Below are positions 45,310 to 53,349 of a DNA stretch of 64,000 bases, piece after piece. The stretch's first letter is position 1. Each line of letters opens with the position of its first letter. The position numbers and the translations under genes were made by a program. This stretch comes from Pseudomonas mandelii (GTDB taxonomy: Bacteria > Pseudomonadota > Gammaproteobacteria > Pseudomonadales > Pseudomonadaceae): contig NZ_LT629796.1 in the NCBI RefSeq assembly GCF_900106065.1, forward strand, positions 2,764,001-2,828,000, given 5' to 3'. The notes beneath the pieces are model-generated. The model ran no database searches and was not told the origin of the DNA. It saw nothing but the letters and a program-made list of their open reading frames with translations.

Positions 45310-46362
45310 ATGCCTCAACCGCGTCCTTACAAAGTTGCACTCAACGGCTACGGCCGGATTGGTCGTTGCGTCTTGCGTGCGTTGTTTGAGCGAGGCTCGG
45401 CGGCCGGGTTTGAAATTGTTGCGATCAACGATCTGGCTGACATGGCCAGCATCGAATACCTGACACGCTTCGACTCCACTCACGGGCGCTTTCCCGGCGA
45501 AGTGCGAGTAGAGGGCGATTGTCTGCATATTAATGGTGACTGCGTGAAAGTCCTGCGCAGTGCCACCCCCGAAGGCATCGATTGGGCGTCCCTGGGCGTC
45601 GATCTGGTGCTGGAGTGCTCCGGCGCTTACCACACGCGTGCCGATGGCCAGCGTTTCCTCGACGCCGGCGCACCCCGCGTGCTGTTTTCCCAGCCGATGG
45701 CCAGTGAGGCGGATGTCGACGCCACCATCGTCTACGGCGTAAACCAGGATTGCCTGACCGGCGACGAGCTGCTGGTGTCCAACGCGTCCTGCACCACCAA
45801 CTGCGGCGTTCCGCTGTTGCGTCTGCTGGATCAGGCCATTGGTCTGGAATACGTGTCGATCACCACCATTCACTCGGCAATGAACGATCAGCCGGTCATC
45901 GACGCCTATCATCACGAAGACCTGCGCCGCACGCGTTCGGCGTTCCAGTCGGTGATTCCGGTGTCCACTGGTCTGGCACGTGGCATCGAACGCCTGCTGC
46001 CGGAACTTGCCGGGCGAATTCAGGCCAAAGCCGTGCGGGTGCCGACGGTTAACGTGTCTTGCCTCGACATTACGATGCAGACCGTCAGCGACACCGACGC
46101 CACCGAGGTCAACCGGATTCTGCGCGAGGCTGCCACCAGCGGCCCGCTCAAAGGCCTTCTGGCCTACACCGAGCTTCCCCATGCAAGCTGTGATTTCAAC
46201 CATGACCCACATTCTGCCATCGTCGATGCCAGTCAGACCCGAGTTTCCGGCCCACGGCTGGTGAACATCCTGGCCTGGTTCGACAACGAATGGGGTTTTG
46301 CCAACCGAATGCTGGACGTTGCAGAACACTATCTGCAAACAGCTATTTCCAAAAAACAGTAA
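45310..46362 (+). CDS. epd: Erythrose-4-phosphate dehydrogenase
   Basis: A 350-residue GAPDH-fold enzyme. [18 protein letters not shown] binds NAD, the active Cys is in [10 protein letters not shown], and [14 protein letters not shown] is near the end. Position between tkt and pgk points to Epd (pyridoxal phosphate branch) rather than glycolytic Gap. The start at 45310 removes a 19-codon extension that reads through the REP. Confidence 0.92.
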   Translation: MPQPRPYKVALNGYGRIGRCVLRALFERGSAAGFEIVAINDLADMASIEYLTRFDSTHGRFPGEVRVEGDCLHINGDCVKVLRSATPEGIDWASLGVDLVLECSGAYHTRADGQRFLDAGAPRVLFSQPMASEADVDATIVYGVNQDCLTGDELLVSNASCTTNCGVPLLRLLDQAIGLEYVSITTIHSAMNDQPVIDAYHHEDLRRTRSAFQSVIPVSTGLARGIERLLPELAGRIQAKAVRVPTVNVSCLDITMQTVSDTDATEVNRILREAATSGPLKGLLAYTELPHASCDFNHDPHSAIVDASQTRVSGPRLVNILAWFDNEWGFANRMLDVAEHYLQTAISKKQ

Positions 46363-46379
46363 CCCAGGAATTGCGACCC

Positions 46380-47543
46380 ATGACCGTGTTGAAGATGACC
46401 GACCTCGATCTGCAAGGTAAGCGCGTACTGATCCGCGAAGACCTCAACGTCCCAGTCAAGGACGGTGTTGTCACCAGCGATGCGCGAATCCTGGCTTCGC
46501 TGCCGACCATCAAGCTGGCCCTGGAAAAAGGCGCGGCCGTGATGGTCTGCTCGCACCTTGGTCGTCCGACCGAAGGCGAATTCTCAGCCGAGAACAGCCT
46601 CAAGCCAGTCGCTGACTACCTGAGCAAGGCCCTGGGCCGCGAAGTGCCGCTGGTCGCCGATTACCTGGGCGGCGTTGACGTGAAAGCGGGCGACATCGTG
46701 CTGTTCGAAAACGTGCGCTTCAACAAAGGCGAGAAAAAGAACGCTGACGAACTGGCCCAGCAATACGCCGCCCTGTGCGATGTGTTCGTGATGGACGCCT
46801 TCGGCACCGCTCACCGCGCCGAGGGTTCGACCCATGGCGTGGCCAAGTTCGCCAAAGTCGCCGCCGCTGGCCCGCTGCTGGCTGCTGAGCTGGACGCACT
46901 GGGCAAAGCCCTTGGCGCCCCGGCCCAGCCGATGGCTGCCATCGTTGCCGGCTCCAAGGTCTCGACCAAACTCGACGTCCTGAACAGCCTGAGCCAGATC
47001 TGCAACCAGCTGATTGTCGGCGGCGGTATCGCCAACACCTTCCTGGCCGCTGCCGGTCACCCGGTCGGCAAGTCGCTGTACGAGCCGGACCTGCTGGACA
47101 CCGCTCGCGCCATCGCCGCCAAGGTCAGCGTGCCGCTGCCGGTCGATGTCGTGGTGGCCAAGGAATTCGCTGAAAGCGCGACCGCCACCGTCAAGCTGAT
47201 TGCTGACGTGGCCGCCGACGACATGATCCTGGACATCGGCCCGCAGACCGCGGCGAATTTCGCCGAGCTGCTGAAGTCGTCCAAGACCATCCTGTGGAAC
47301 GGCCCGGTGGGCGTGTTCGAATTTGACCAGTTCGGTAACGGCACCAAAGTGCTGGCCCAGGCCATCGCGGAAAGCTCGGCGTTCTCCATCGCTGGCGGCG
47401 GCGACACCCTGGCTGCCATCGATAAATATGGCGTTGCCGACCAGATCTCCTACATTTCTACCGGCGGCGGCGCGTTCCTTGAGTTCGTGGAAGGCAAGGT
47501 CTTGCCTGCCGTTGAAGTCCTGGAAAGCCGGGCCAAGGGCTGA
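46380..47543 (+). CDS. pgk: Phosphoglycerate kinase
   Basis: A 387-residue glycolytic kinase. [16 protein letters not shown] is the N-domain signature (Pgk family), then [12 protein letters not shown], and [14 protein letters not shown] in the nucleotide-binding C-domain. AGGAA is upstream of the ATG. It starts 17 bases after epd, same operon. Confidence 0.97.
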   Translation: MTVLKMTDLDLQGKRVLIREDLNVPVKDGVVTSDARILASLPTIKLALEKGAAVMVCSHLGRPTEGEFSAENSLKPVADYLSKALGREVPLVADYLGGVDVKAGDIVLFENVRFNKGEKKNADELAQQYAALCDVFVMDAFGTAHRAEGSTHGVAKFAKVAAAGPLLAAELDALGKALGAPAQPMAAIVAGSKVSTKLDVLNSLSQICNQLIVGGGIANTFLAAAGHPVGKSLYEPDLLDTARAIAAKVSVPLPVDVVVAKEFAESATATVKLIADVAADDMILDIGPQTAANFAELLKSSKTILWNGPVGVFEFDQFGNGTKVLAQAIAESSAFSIAGGGDTLAAIDKYGVADQISYISTGGGAFLEFVEGKVLPAVEVLESRAKG

Positions 47544-47577
47544 GGTCATTCATTTGGCCACGCAAAGGAGTGTTCTC

Positions 47578-47799
47578 ATGGTCAAGCCATTAGCGCTGTT
47601 GATCGCCGCGGGTATGCTGGTGGCTTGCGGGAGTAACCCGAAAGCCAAGCCGGAACCTGCGCCGCAGTCAGTGGAAAAAGGCTGCTACCAGGCCGACTGG
47701 CAAGCGGAAACCAACCCGGTGATCAACAAGCGTTCCGGGCCTGATGGCCTGGAGAAATACGAGACCCAGACCCCGGCCAAGGAACATGGTTGCCCTTGA
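47578..47799 (+). CDS. Small lipoprotein (73 aa)
   Basis: Signal peptide ending in lipobox LVAC, then a short mature part with PAPQSVEKGCYQADWQAETN. AAAGGAG lies seven bases before the ATG. It sits between pgk and the MliC-like gene. Unnamed Pseudomonas lipoprotein; function unknown. Confidence 0.75.
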   Translation: MVKPLALLIAAGMLVACGSNPKAKPEPAPQSVEKGCYQADWQAETNPVINKRSGPDGLEKYETQTPAKEHGCP

Positions 47800-47855
47800 C
47801 GGGTCAGACACTTTACTCAGGGCTGGCGGCGTGCGCCGTCAGTCGAGGAACATGG

Positions 47856-48188
47856 ATGAAAGGTTTTATCGCCGTTACGGCGTTGGCATTGCTGGCCGGT
47901 TGCTCGAATTTCAACCTGTTCAAGCCTGCCGAATCGACGGACAACTGGACCACCTGGACCTGCGACAGCCAGGCCAAAGTGCTCTGGCGCTACACCGACG
48001 ACAGCCGCAAGGAAGTCGACGTGCGCCTCGGCGGGGCCGATCAGGTCTACCGCTTGAAGCTTGAACCGGGCGCCGAAGGTTCGCTGTACAGCAACGACAT
48101 GCTGGCGTTTCACGTAAAAGGTGAGGAAGGCCTGGTGTACTGGGTCGCCACCAATGATTTGATTGGCCGCGGTTGTAAAGCGCAGTAA
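47856..48188 (+). CDS. MliC-type lysozyme inhibitor lipoprotein
   Basis: A 110-residue lipoprotein. The lipobox is LLAGC; the mature domain has WTTWTCDSQAKVLWRYTDD, a following KEVDVRLGGADQVY strand pair and a terminal GRGCKAQ. The Cys pair and strand pattern match the MliC fold that blocks c-type lysozyme. ATG at 47856 is chosen for its signal peptide and the GAGGA site upstream. Confidence 0.75.
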   Translation: MKGFIAVTALALLAGCSNFNLFKPAESTDNWTTWTCDSQAKVLWRYTDDSRKEVDVRLGGADQVYRLKLEPGAEGSLYSNDMLAFHVKGEEGLVYWVATNDLIGRGCKAQ

Positions 48189-48208
48189 TTGAAGGCCTGT
48201 GCGAAACC

Positions 48209-48299
48209 TGTAGGAGCGAAGCTTGCTCGCGAAGACGTCATCACATTCAACACATGGGGTGCCAGTTAAACCGCTTTCGCGAGCAAGCTTCGCTCCTAC
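48209..48299. repeat. REPIN (GCGAAGCTTGCTCGC type)
   Basis: CTGTAGGAGCGAAGCTTGCT at 48209 and its complement at 48276–48299, upstream of fba. Confidence 0.85.
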
Positions 48300-48440
48300 G
48301 GGAATTCGATGGCTTGTAGAGATTCAGGCAACACCGAATTCGCAGCCCGGGCCAACCCCCGATCTGCAATAACTTGAATAGCCGCCGCCGCTCCGGCAGG
48401 CTGGCACGATTAACGACCCAAACCGGGAGAGACACACACA

Positions 48441-49505
48441 ATGGCACTTATCAGCATGCGCCAGATGCTGGACCACGCAGCCGAGTTCGGCTACGGCGTT
48501 CCAGCCTTCAACGTCAACAACCTTGAGCAGATGCGCGCCATCATGGAAGCCGCTGACAAGACTGACTCCCCGGTGATCGTCCAGGCCTCGGCCGGTGCTC
48601 GCAAATACGCCGGCGCACCGTTCCTGCGTCACCTGATCCTGGCCGCCATCGAAGAATTCCCGCACATCCCGGTGTGCATGCACCAGGACCACGGCACCAG
48701 CCCTGACGTCTGCCAGCGCTCCATCCAGCTGGGCTTCAGCTCGGTAATGATGGACGGTTCCCTGGGCGAAGACGGCAAGACCCCGACCGACTACGACTAC
48801 AACGTCCGTGTCACCCAACAAACCGTGGCCATGGCTCACGCCTGCGGCGTCTCGGTAGAAGGCGAGCTGGGCTGCCTGGGTTCGCTGGAAACCGGCATGG
48901 CCGGTGAAGAAGACGGCATCGGCGCCGAAGGCGTTCTGGATCACAGCCAGATGCTGACCGACCCGGAAGAAGCCGCTGACTTCGTCAAGCGCACCCAGGT
49001 CGACGCCCTGGCCATCGCCATCGGCACCAGCCACGGCGCGTACAAATTCACCAAGCCACCTACCGGCGACGTGCTGGCCATCGACCGCATCAAAGAAATC
49101 CACAAGCGCATCCCGAACACCCACTTGGTGATGCACGGTTCTTCTTCGGTTCCGCAAGAGTGGCTGGCGATCATCAACCAGTACGGCGGCGACATCAAAG
49201 AAACCTACGGCGTGCCGGTTGAAGAGATCGTTGAAGGCATCAAGCACGGCGTGCGTAAGGTCAATATCGATACTGACCTGCGTTTGGCTTCCACCGGTGC
49301 GATGCGTCGGTTGATGGCGACCAACCCGAGCGAGTTCGATCCGCGCAAGTTCTTCGGCGCGACTGTGACTGCCATGCGTGATGTGTGTATCGCTCGTTAC
49401 GAAGCATTCGGTACCGCTGGCAACGCTTCGAAGATCAAGCCGATCTCGTTGGAAGCGATGTACCAGCGGTATTTGAAGGGTGAGTTGAACGCTAAGGTTA
49501 ACTAA
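48441..49505 (+). CDS. fba: Fructose-bisphosphate aldolase, class II
   Basis: A 354-residue zinc aldolase of glycolysis and gluconeogenesis. [13 protein letters not shown] carries the zinc His, followed by [16 protein letters not shown] and [19 protein letters not shown] (the Calvin-cycle subtype signature). Ends the tkt–epd–pgk–fba run, with its own terminator 27 bases later. Confidence 0.97.
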   Translation: MALISMRQMLDHAAEFGYGVPAFNVNNLEQMRAIMEAADKTDSPVIVQASAGARKYAGAPFLRHLILAAIEEFPHIPVCMHQDHGTSPDVCQRSIQLGFSSVMMDGSLGEDGKTPTDYDYNVRVTQQTVAMAHACGVSVEGELGCLGSLETGMAGEEDGIGAEGVLDHSQMLTDPEEAADFVKRTQVDALAIAIGTSHGAYKFTKPPTGDVLAIDRIKEIHKRIPNTHLVMHGSSSVPQEWLAIINQYGGDIKETYGVPVEEIVEGIKHGVRKVNIDTDLRLASTGAMRRLMATNPSEFDPRKFFGATVTAMRDVCIARYEAFGTAGNASKIKPISLEAMYQRYLKGELNAKVN

Positions 49506-49531
49506 GTTTTTAGCGTTTGAGTCGCATAAGA

Positions 49532-49556
49532 AACCCGCCGAGAGGCGGGTTTTTTG
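49532..49556 (+). terminator. Rho-independent terminator of fba
   Basis: AACCCGCC pairs with GGCGGGTT over a GAGA loop, followed by a T run. Confidence 0.93.
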
Positions 49557-49845
49557 CTTGTAAGGAAGTCGTAATTGATTCGATTTTTCTGTCTCGATAA
49601 TGTTTATCTTGTACGAGCTTGATTTTTGGAATAGTTCCTAAGTGGTCGCGTTGTCTTGGTATTGTTGCGATAGCATGTGTTTCGCGCTTTTTGTTATTTC
49701 GAAATTGTATAAATAACTGTAATTTGTTACAGGTGATCCGCAAGTTATTTTGATATATCGTTCATATGCCGTATCCAAGGGGCAAGCGATGTGAATGAAC
49801 TCATTTCGCTAGCTCTGTTGATTTGCAATTATGGAGATTAATATA
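49557..49845. other. AT-rich gap with a duplicated upstream element
   Basis: No gene. The 32 bases 49706–49737 match 51116–51147 at 29 positions; both contain CTGTAA/TTACAG-like dyads and lie before small AT-rich genes. Confidence 0.6.
49706..49737 (+). promoter_or_regulatory. Duplicated dyad element, copy 1
   Basis: ACTGTAATTTGTTACAGGTG holds an inverted repeat CTGTAA-TTTG-TTACAG. A near-identical element lies at 51116–51147. Probable binding site of a shared regulator; identity unknown. Confidence 0.5.
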
Positions 49846-50172
49846 ATGTTGAATGGAGCATACGAAGGCGGAGATGGTGACACCAAAGCTATTCTGAAGA
49901 TCACAGACTCAGATGCTAGTCGTGATATTATAAATGGCGGAACATATGAGTATGCGGGGAAGGTCTATGATGTAAGGGGTAATTTTTATTATATGAGTCA
50001 GCCCAATACAAAGGTTGTTATTAATCTGGTATTGGCATCTCGTGACGACTCTCCGAGTTATGAGATGAAATTAATGTCGCCTGATAAAACTTATTCACTG
50101 CTGCAAGGTACTGTTTCGTATTTTGGCGGCGGTGCCACGGTGTTTAGTGCAAGTCTTGGAAAGACAGCATAA
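49846..50172 (+). CDS. Hypothetical AT-rich small protein (108 aa)
   Basis: Soluble protein rich in Gly, Ser, Asp and Tyr (GAYEGGDGDTKAILKITDSD; VINLVLASRDDSPSY), probably beta. Its codons are far more AT-rich than the surrounding core genes, suggesting transfer. The ATG at 49846 has GGAG nine bases upstream; the in-frame ATG at 49831 overlaps that site. No family recognised. Confidence 0.55.
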   Translation: MLNGAYEGGDGDTKAILKITDSDASRDIINGGTYEYAGKVYDVRGNFYYMSQPNTKVVINLVLASRDDSPSYEMKLMSPDKTYSLLQGTVSYFGGGATVFSASLGKTA

Positions 50173-50187
50173 ATGAAGATCTGAAAA

Positions 50188-50206
50188 AAAGGGGGCGGAT
50201 CTATTT
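50188..50206 (+). repeat. RAYT outer repeat, left
   Basis: AAAGGGGGCGGATCTATTT; inverted relative of the copy at 51206–51231. Confidence 0.6.
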
Positions 50207-50250
50207 GACCGTCCCTTTGTTTGCTCTCTGAAAGTCGTTTTCTTTAACTT

Positions 50251-50270
50251 AAAGGGGACAGATTTATTTA
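50251..50270 (+). repeat. RAYT inner repeat, left
   Basis: AAAGGGGACAGATTTATTTA, exact inverted match to 51045–51064. Confidence 0.8.
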
Positions 50271-50990
50271 GTAATCGTCCCCGGCGTTCTTCTGTTCGAG
50301 TCGTTTTGCAGGTCTGCCTTGAACTCGATGTGAGATTCGCAAACCGGTGATTTTTTCAATCTCATCTGTGAATCGGGGATTGCCCGTCAGCTGTCCGCGC
50401 TGAAGGGCGCCTCTGATCAACTGCAACTCTGCGGAAGGAATCGTTTGTTCCATAAATGAGGTATAGCGGGCAAGGCGCTCGGCGTGAGTGTTGCCCAGTT
50501 CGGTAAAGCAAAGATCTTCATCAAGCCAATGATTTCCGGCTGCTTCGTTGAGGCGAAGGTGCAGACTCGACCAAGGGTAATCCTGTGCACGCTGTACCAT
50601 TTGCGCTCGCGCCGGATTTAGCTCGATGTATCGAATACAAGCCAGCAAATAGGTATCGGATTGAACCACGCTGGATTTGTATCGACTCTCCCACAAGGTT
50701 CCGGAGCGTCCTTCCAGCTTGTTGCGATAGCGCGTCATGCGGCCTGCCAGGCCTTTCATCAATTGTCCGAGACTCGCAACGGAGTTACCTGGTGCGAGTA
50801 GTAGATGGACATGATTGGTCATCAAGCAGAAGGCATAGACTTTAACGTCGTATAGCGTTTTGAGCTCTCGGAGGTCGTCGAGATAGCGTTGGAAGTCGCC
50901 CGGCTCGGCAAACACTACCTGCCTATTGTGGCCTCGTTGCACGACATGATGCGGATAATTGGGTAAAACAACTCGTCCCATTCTGGGCAT
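50268..50990 (-). CDS. RAYT/REP-associated tyrosine transposase
   Basis: A 240-residue Y1 transposase-fold protein. GRVVLPNYPHHVVQRGHNRQ at the start, the HUH motif MTNHVHLLL, and the catalytic Tyr in LWESRYKSS are diagnostic. It sits exactly within inverted copies of AAAGGGGACAGATTTATTTA. The ATG at 50990 starts the family N-terminus. Its flanking motif differs from the REP classes seen elsewhere in the window. Confidence 0.88.
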   Translation of the reverse strand: MPRMGRVVLPNYPHHVVQRGHNRQVVFAEPGDFQRYLDDLRELKTLYDVKVYAFCLMTNHVHLLLAPGNSVASLGQLMKGLAGRMTRYRNKLEGRSGTLWESRYKSSVVQSDTYLLACIRYIELNPARAQMVQRAQDYPWSSLHLRLNEAAGNHWLDEDLCFTELGNTHAERLARYTSFMEQTIPSAELQLIRGALQRGQLTGNPRFTDEIEKITGLRISHRVQGRPAKRLEQKNAGDDY

Positions 50991-51044
50991 ATAGCCTCCT
51001 ACGTCCTTGTAGTGATGGGTGAAGCATAGCAGCAAATAATCGAT

Positions 51045-51064
51045 TAAATAAATCTGTCCCCTTT
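51045..51064 (-). repeat. RAYT inner repeat, right
   Basis: TAAATAAATCTGTCCCCTTT, exact complement of 50251–50270. Confidence 0.8.
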
Positions 51065-51115
51065 GTTTGCTTCGAGTTGTCGCTTGCTTTTTAGTTAACT
51101 CCGTTATCGCAAAAA

Positions 51116-51147
51116 TGTATAAAAAACTGTCATTTATTACAGGTGAT
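51116..51147 (+). promoter_or_regulatory. Duplicated dyad element, copy 2
   Basis: ACTGTCATTTATTACAGGTG; 29 of 32 positions match 49706–49737. Lies upstream of the 51284 gene. Confidence 0.5.
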
Positions 51148-51205
51148 TTAATGCTGGCTGCCGCCTATTGTTTAATGCGTAACCGAGAGAAAAGGAAGGG
51201 AGGTG

Positions 51206-51231
51206 TTAAATAAATCTGCCCCCTTTCTTTG
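51206..51231 (-). repeat. RAYT outer repeat, right
   Basis: AAATAAATCTGCCCCCTTT; inverted relative of 50188–50206. Confidence 0.6.
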
Positions 51232-51283
51232 AAACATAAGGCTGGTCGGTTTCTTTTTACTATTATTGAAGGAGAGCAGGGTC

Positions 51284-51529
51284 ATGGAAAATAGTAAATT
51301 TGGCGGGAGTAATACTCAACTTTCTATTCCGGCTCGATTGAGTTTGCTGAATGGCGGGGAGCGGATTGATGTAACTCTGAAAGATGGCACCACATTGTCA
51401 GGTGTTTTTGTTTCGTATGAAGATAATAAGCTGAAGTTGACGTTGGTTGGCACTGGTCATGATAAAGAGATCTTAGGAGGAACTATAAAGGACCTGCGTG
51501 TTCCGCAGATAACAGCAAAAGCGAGATGA
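51284..51529 (+). CDS. Hypothetical AT-rich small protein (81 aa)
   Basis: Begins MENSKFGGSNTQLSIPARLS, then GERIDVTLKDGTTLSGVFVS and a Lys-rich strand. The beta pattern with a Gly turn (VTLKDGTTLSGVFVSYEDN) resembles small Sm-like or SH3-like barrels, but identity is not claimed. AAGGAG is nine bases before the ATG. AT-rich like the 49846 gene, and both follow the same dyad element. Confidence 0.6.
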   Translation: MENSKFGGSNTQLSIPARLSLLNGGERIDVTLKDGTTLSGVFVSYEDNKLKLTLVGTGHDKEILGGTIKDLRVPQITAKAR

Positions 51530-51597
51530 AAGTCAGGGCGCGCTGCGGGCCGGCTGTGAGTATTTCGGTCCGCCATGATTTTTATCTTGATTTAAGT

Positions 51598-51623
51598 AAA
51601 AACCCGCAGTGGTGCGGGTTTTT
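51598..51623. terminator. Bidirectional rho-independent terminator
   Basis: AAAAACCCGCA pairs with TGCGGGTTTTT over GTGG, between the convergent 51284 and 51636 genes. Confidence 0.9.
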
Positions 51624-51635
51624 ATTGCCTGATTT

Positions 51636-51929
51636 TTACTGCTGCTTAGGTGTATCAAATCCGCGCTGTTCAATGACCCCAAAAACGTCGGCGACGTCCT
51701 GAACCATGATCCGGGCAATGTTGGTGACGGTGTTGATGTCGTTCTCGGCGTAGTCCGGCAGGCCGGTGCACGCCATCAGATTCAAATATTTGAGGACGGC
51801 GTTGAGGCGTTCGCTGACGCAGTTGTGGAGTTCGCGTAATGGGGCGTCGTTGTCGATGAGCAGGACGGGGTAGTCGGGTTCGCAGACCGAGGATACGAGG
51901 AACCCGGCAGACCCGAAGGTCTCCCACAC
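51636..51929 (-). CDS. Small Pseudomonas protein (DUF3077/DUF6124-like)
   Basis: A 97-residue protein. The C-terminal ~70 residues (APLRELHNCVSERLNAVLKY; then NIARIMVQDVADVFGVIEQR) form two helices in the pattern I recall for the small DUF3077/DUF6124 helical proteins of Pseudomonas. GTG at 51929 is the assumed start, but the first ~20 residues run through a hairpin repeat (AGACC-TTCG-GGTCT at 51909–51922), so the true start may differ. Confidence 0.5.
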   Translation of the reverse strand: MWETFGSAGFLVSSVCEPDYPVLLIDNDAPLRELHNCVSERLNAVLKYLNLMACTGLPDYAENDINTVTNIARIMVQDVADVFGVIEQRGFDTPKQQ

Positions 51930-52355
51930 ACAGCCACCATAACAAAGGAGGACGAGCGTTTACGTGCCCCTTTTTTCGAGGCGCTAGGTTACTACACGTA
52001 TCGTCAGGGCTGCGAAACCCTATCGCTAACAATGTCAGCGACAGGCCAACTTTAGAGGACAGCGATTCGGGTAGCCGCAACCGGGCTGTAGGACGTGTAT
52101 GCGGTCATTGTGGCAAGGGCACTCGTTCCCATTCGGCGACGTGGGCGCCGTGAATCGGTGGCGTGGTGTGTCTGTGGGAATCAGGTGGCAGGATTTGGGG
52201 CTACTTCGTAGCCCAGCGGGAGCAAGCTCCCTCGCCACAGTCAGAGGCGTCCTACGCGTTTTTCGGACGATGTAGCAGCTGTCGAGATTGAGAGGACTTC
52301 ATCCTCGAACGCAGCCTCGCGTTGCTCGACAACTGCTACAGGGGCAGAGGTGTTC
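51930..52355. other. Gap with palindromic repeats
   Basis: No gene. Contains the inverted pair TGTAGCAGCTGTCGAG (52271–52286) and CTCGACAACTGCTACA (52325–52340), a REP-like palindrome of pseudomonads, and a lone CGGGAGCAAGCTCCC-type palindrome near 52216. Confidence 0.6.
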
Positions 52356-53024
52356 TTACTTATCGTGATCAATATCCAACTTGCTGAACGTCACTTTCCC
52401 ACCTTCGCTGGTGTACCCGGTGTGGTCTTGCACATAGACCCCGGCCTTGAAATACAGCGGCTTGTCCCGCCACGTCGCGCTGATGTCGGTGTCCCACTGA
52501 TACCCCGCCGCACTGATGCCCAGCGCGCCGCCCGGGCTCAGGTGGATGAGGTAGGAGAACTCCCGGTCAAGTTTCACCCCGGTGGCGATGGTGATGATCC
52601 GGCCTTCGTCGTCATCCGGGCGCATGCGCACCTTGGCGACGATGTTGCCCGATTGCGTGCTGGTCTTGTACTGATACTCGAGCTTCACCATGGGTTTTTG
52701 GCTTTCATAGGCGTGGATCTGGCCGATGACGATTTTGCCCGTGCTCGGTACCTGGTTGACTGCGAGGGTGGCGCGCAGGGAGTTGTCGGCGTCCGGGTAG
52801 AGCCAGTTTTTCAGGGTGCCGTTGCTGTAGGTTTCGCGCAGTTCGGTGCGGGGGTATTTTGCATTTGCAGTTTTGGAGCCGGTGACCGGGGACCAGAAAA
52901 ACAGGGTGCCGGTGTCGGAGTGGAAGTATTGATCCTTGAAGCCGTTCACCAGTTTGGGGGTGTCAACGGTGTACGGCGGACTGCCGACAGGAACACTAAG
53001 GTTCCAGGTTGCGAGATCGATCAT
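52356..53024 (-). CDS. Polysaccharide lyase family 7 (alginate lyase)
   Basis: A 222-residue single-domain enzyme. PRTELRE, IGQIHAYESQKP and YFKAGVYVQDHTGYTSEG are the three PL7 motifs with the catalytic Arg, Gln-x-His and Tyr. It beta-eliminates alginate. The ATG at 53024 gives the normal PL7 N-terminus; no signal peptide is visible, so the enzyme may stay inside the cell or leave by another route. Confidence 0.9.
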   Translation of the reverse strand: MIDLATWNLSVPVGSPPYTVDTPKLVNGFKDQYFHSDTGTLFFWSPVTGSKTANAKYPRTELRETYSNGTLKNWLYPDADNSLRATLAVNQVPSTGKIVIGQIHAYESQKPMVKLEYQYKTSTQSGNIVAKVRMRPDDDEGRIITIATGVKLDREFSYLIHLSPGGALGISAAGYQWDTDISATWRDKPLYFKAGVYVQDHTGYTSEGGKVTFSKLDIDHDK

Positions 53025-53349
53025 AGTCAAAAGCTTCCACGATTTTTTTTGCTGCACGCCCGTGCCAGAAGCTCTGGCGCGCGCCTTGGGGGCCATCCTT
53101 ATAAGCGTAGAAGTTCAATTTGTTAATGCGAAAATGACAGATGGATGGCGTCAAAATCCTGTCAAAAGGCCATCTTCCCCGGTTTCAGGGGGCTGTAGAA
53201 GCGACCGTTAGTCGGCAAATGTACGTGATGGTTAAATGATGGCGCACTGGCAGCTTCTGCTTTTGCGGATCCCGGTCTAGAGTGAAGGCTCAGTATTTGG
53301 CCGGTTTTCACGAGAGACTGGCCTGACGCCCCGAAATAAGAGAAGCAGC
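53025..53349. other. Intergenic region, no feature seen
   Basis: 325 bases between divergent genes; presumably both promoters. No clear hairpin or small gene. Confidence 0.5.

Noticed and set aside
46584..47549. 321-codon minus-strand open frame
   Set aside because: Antisense to pgk; Gly/Gln/His-rich composition.
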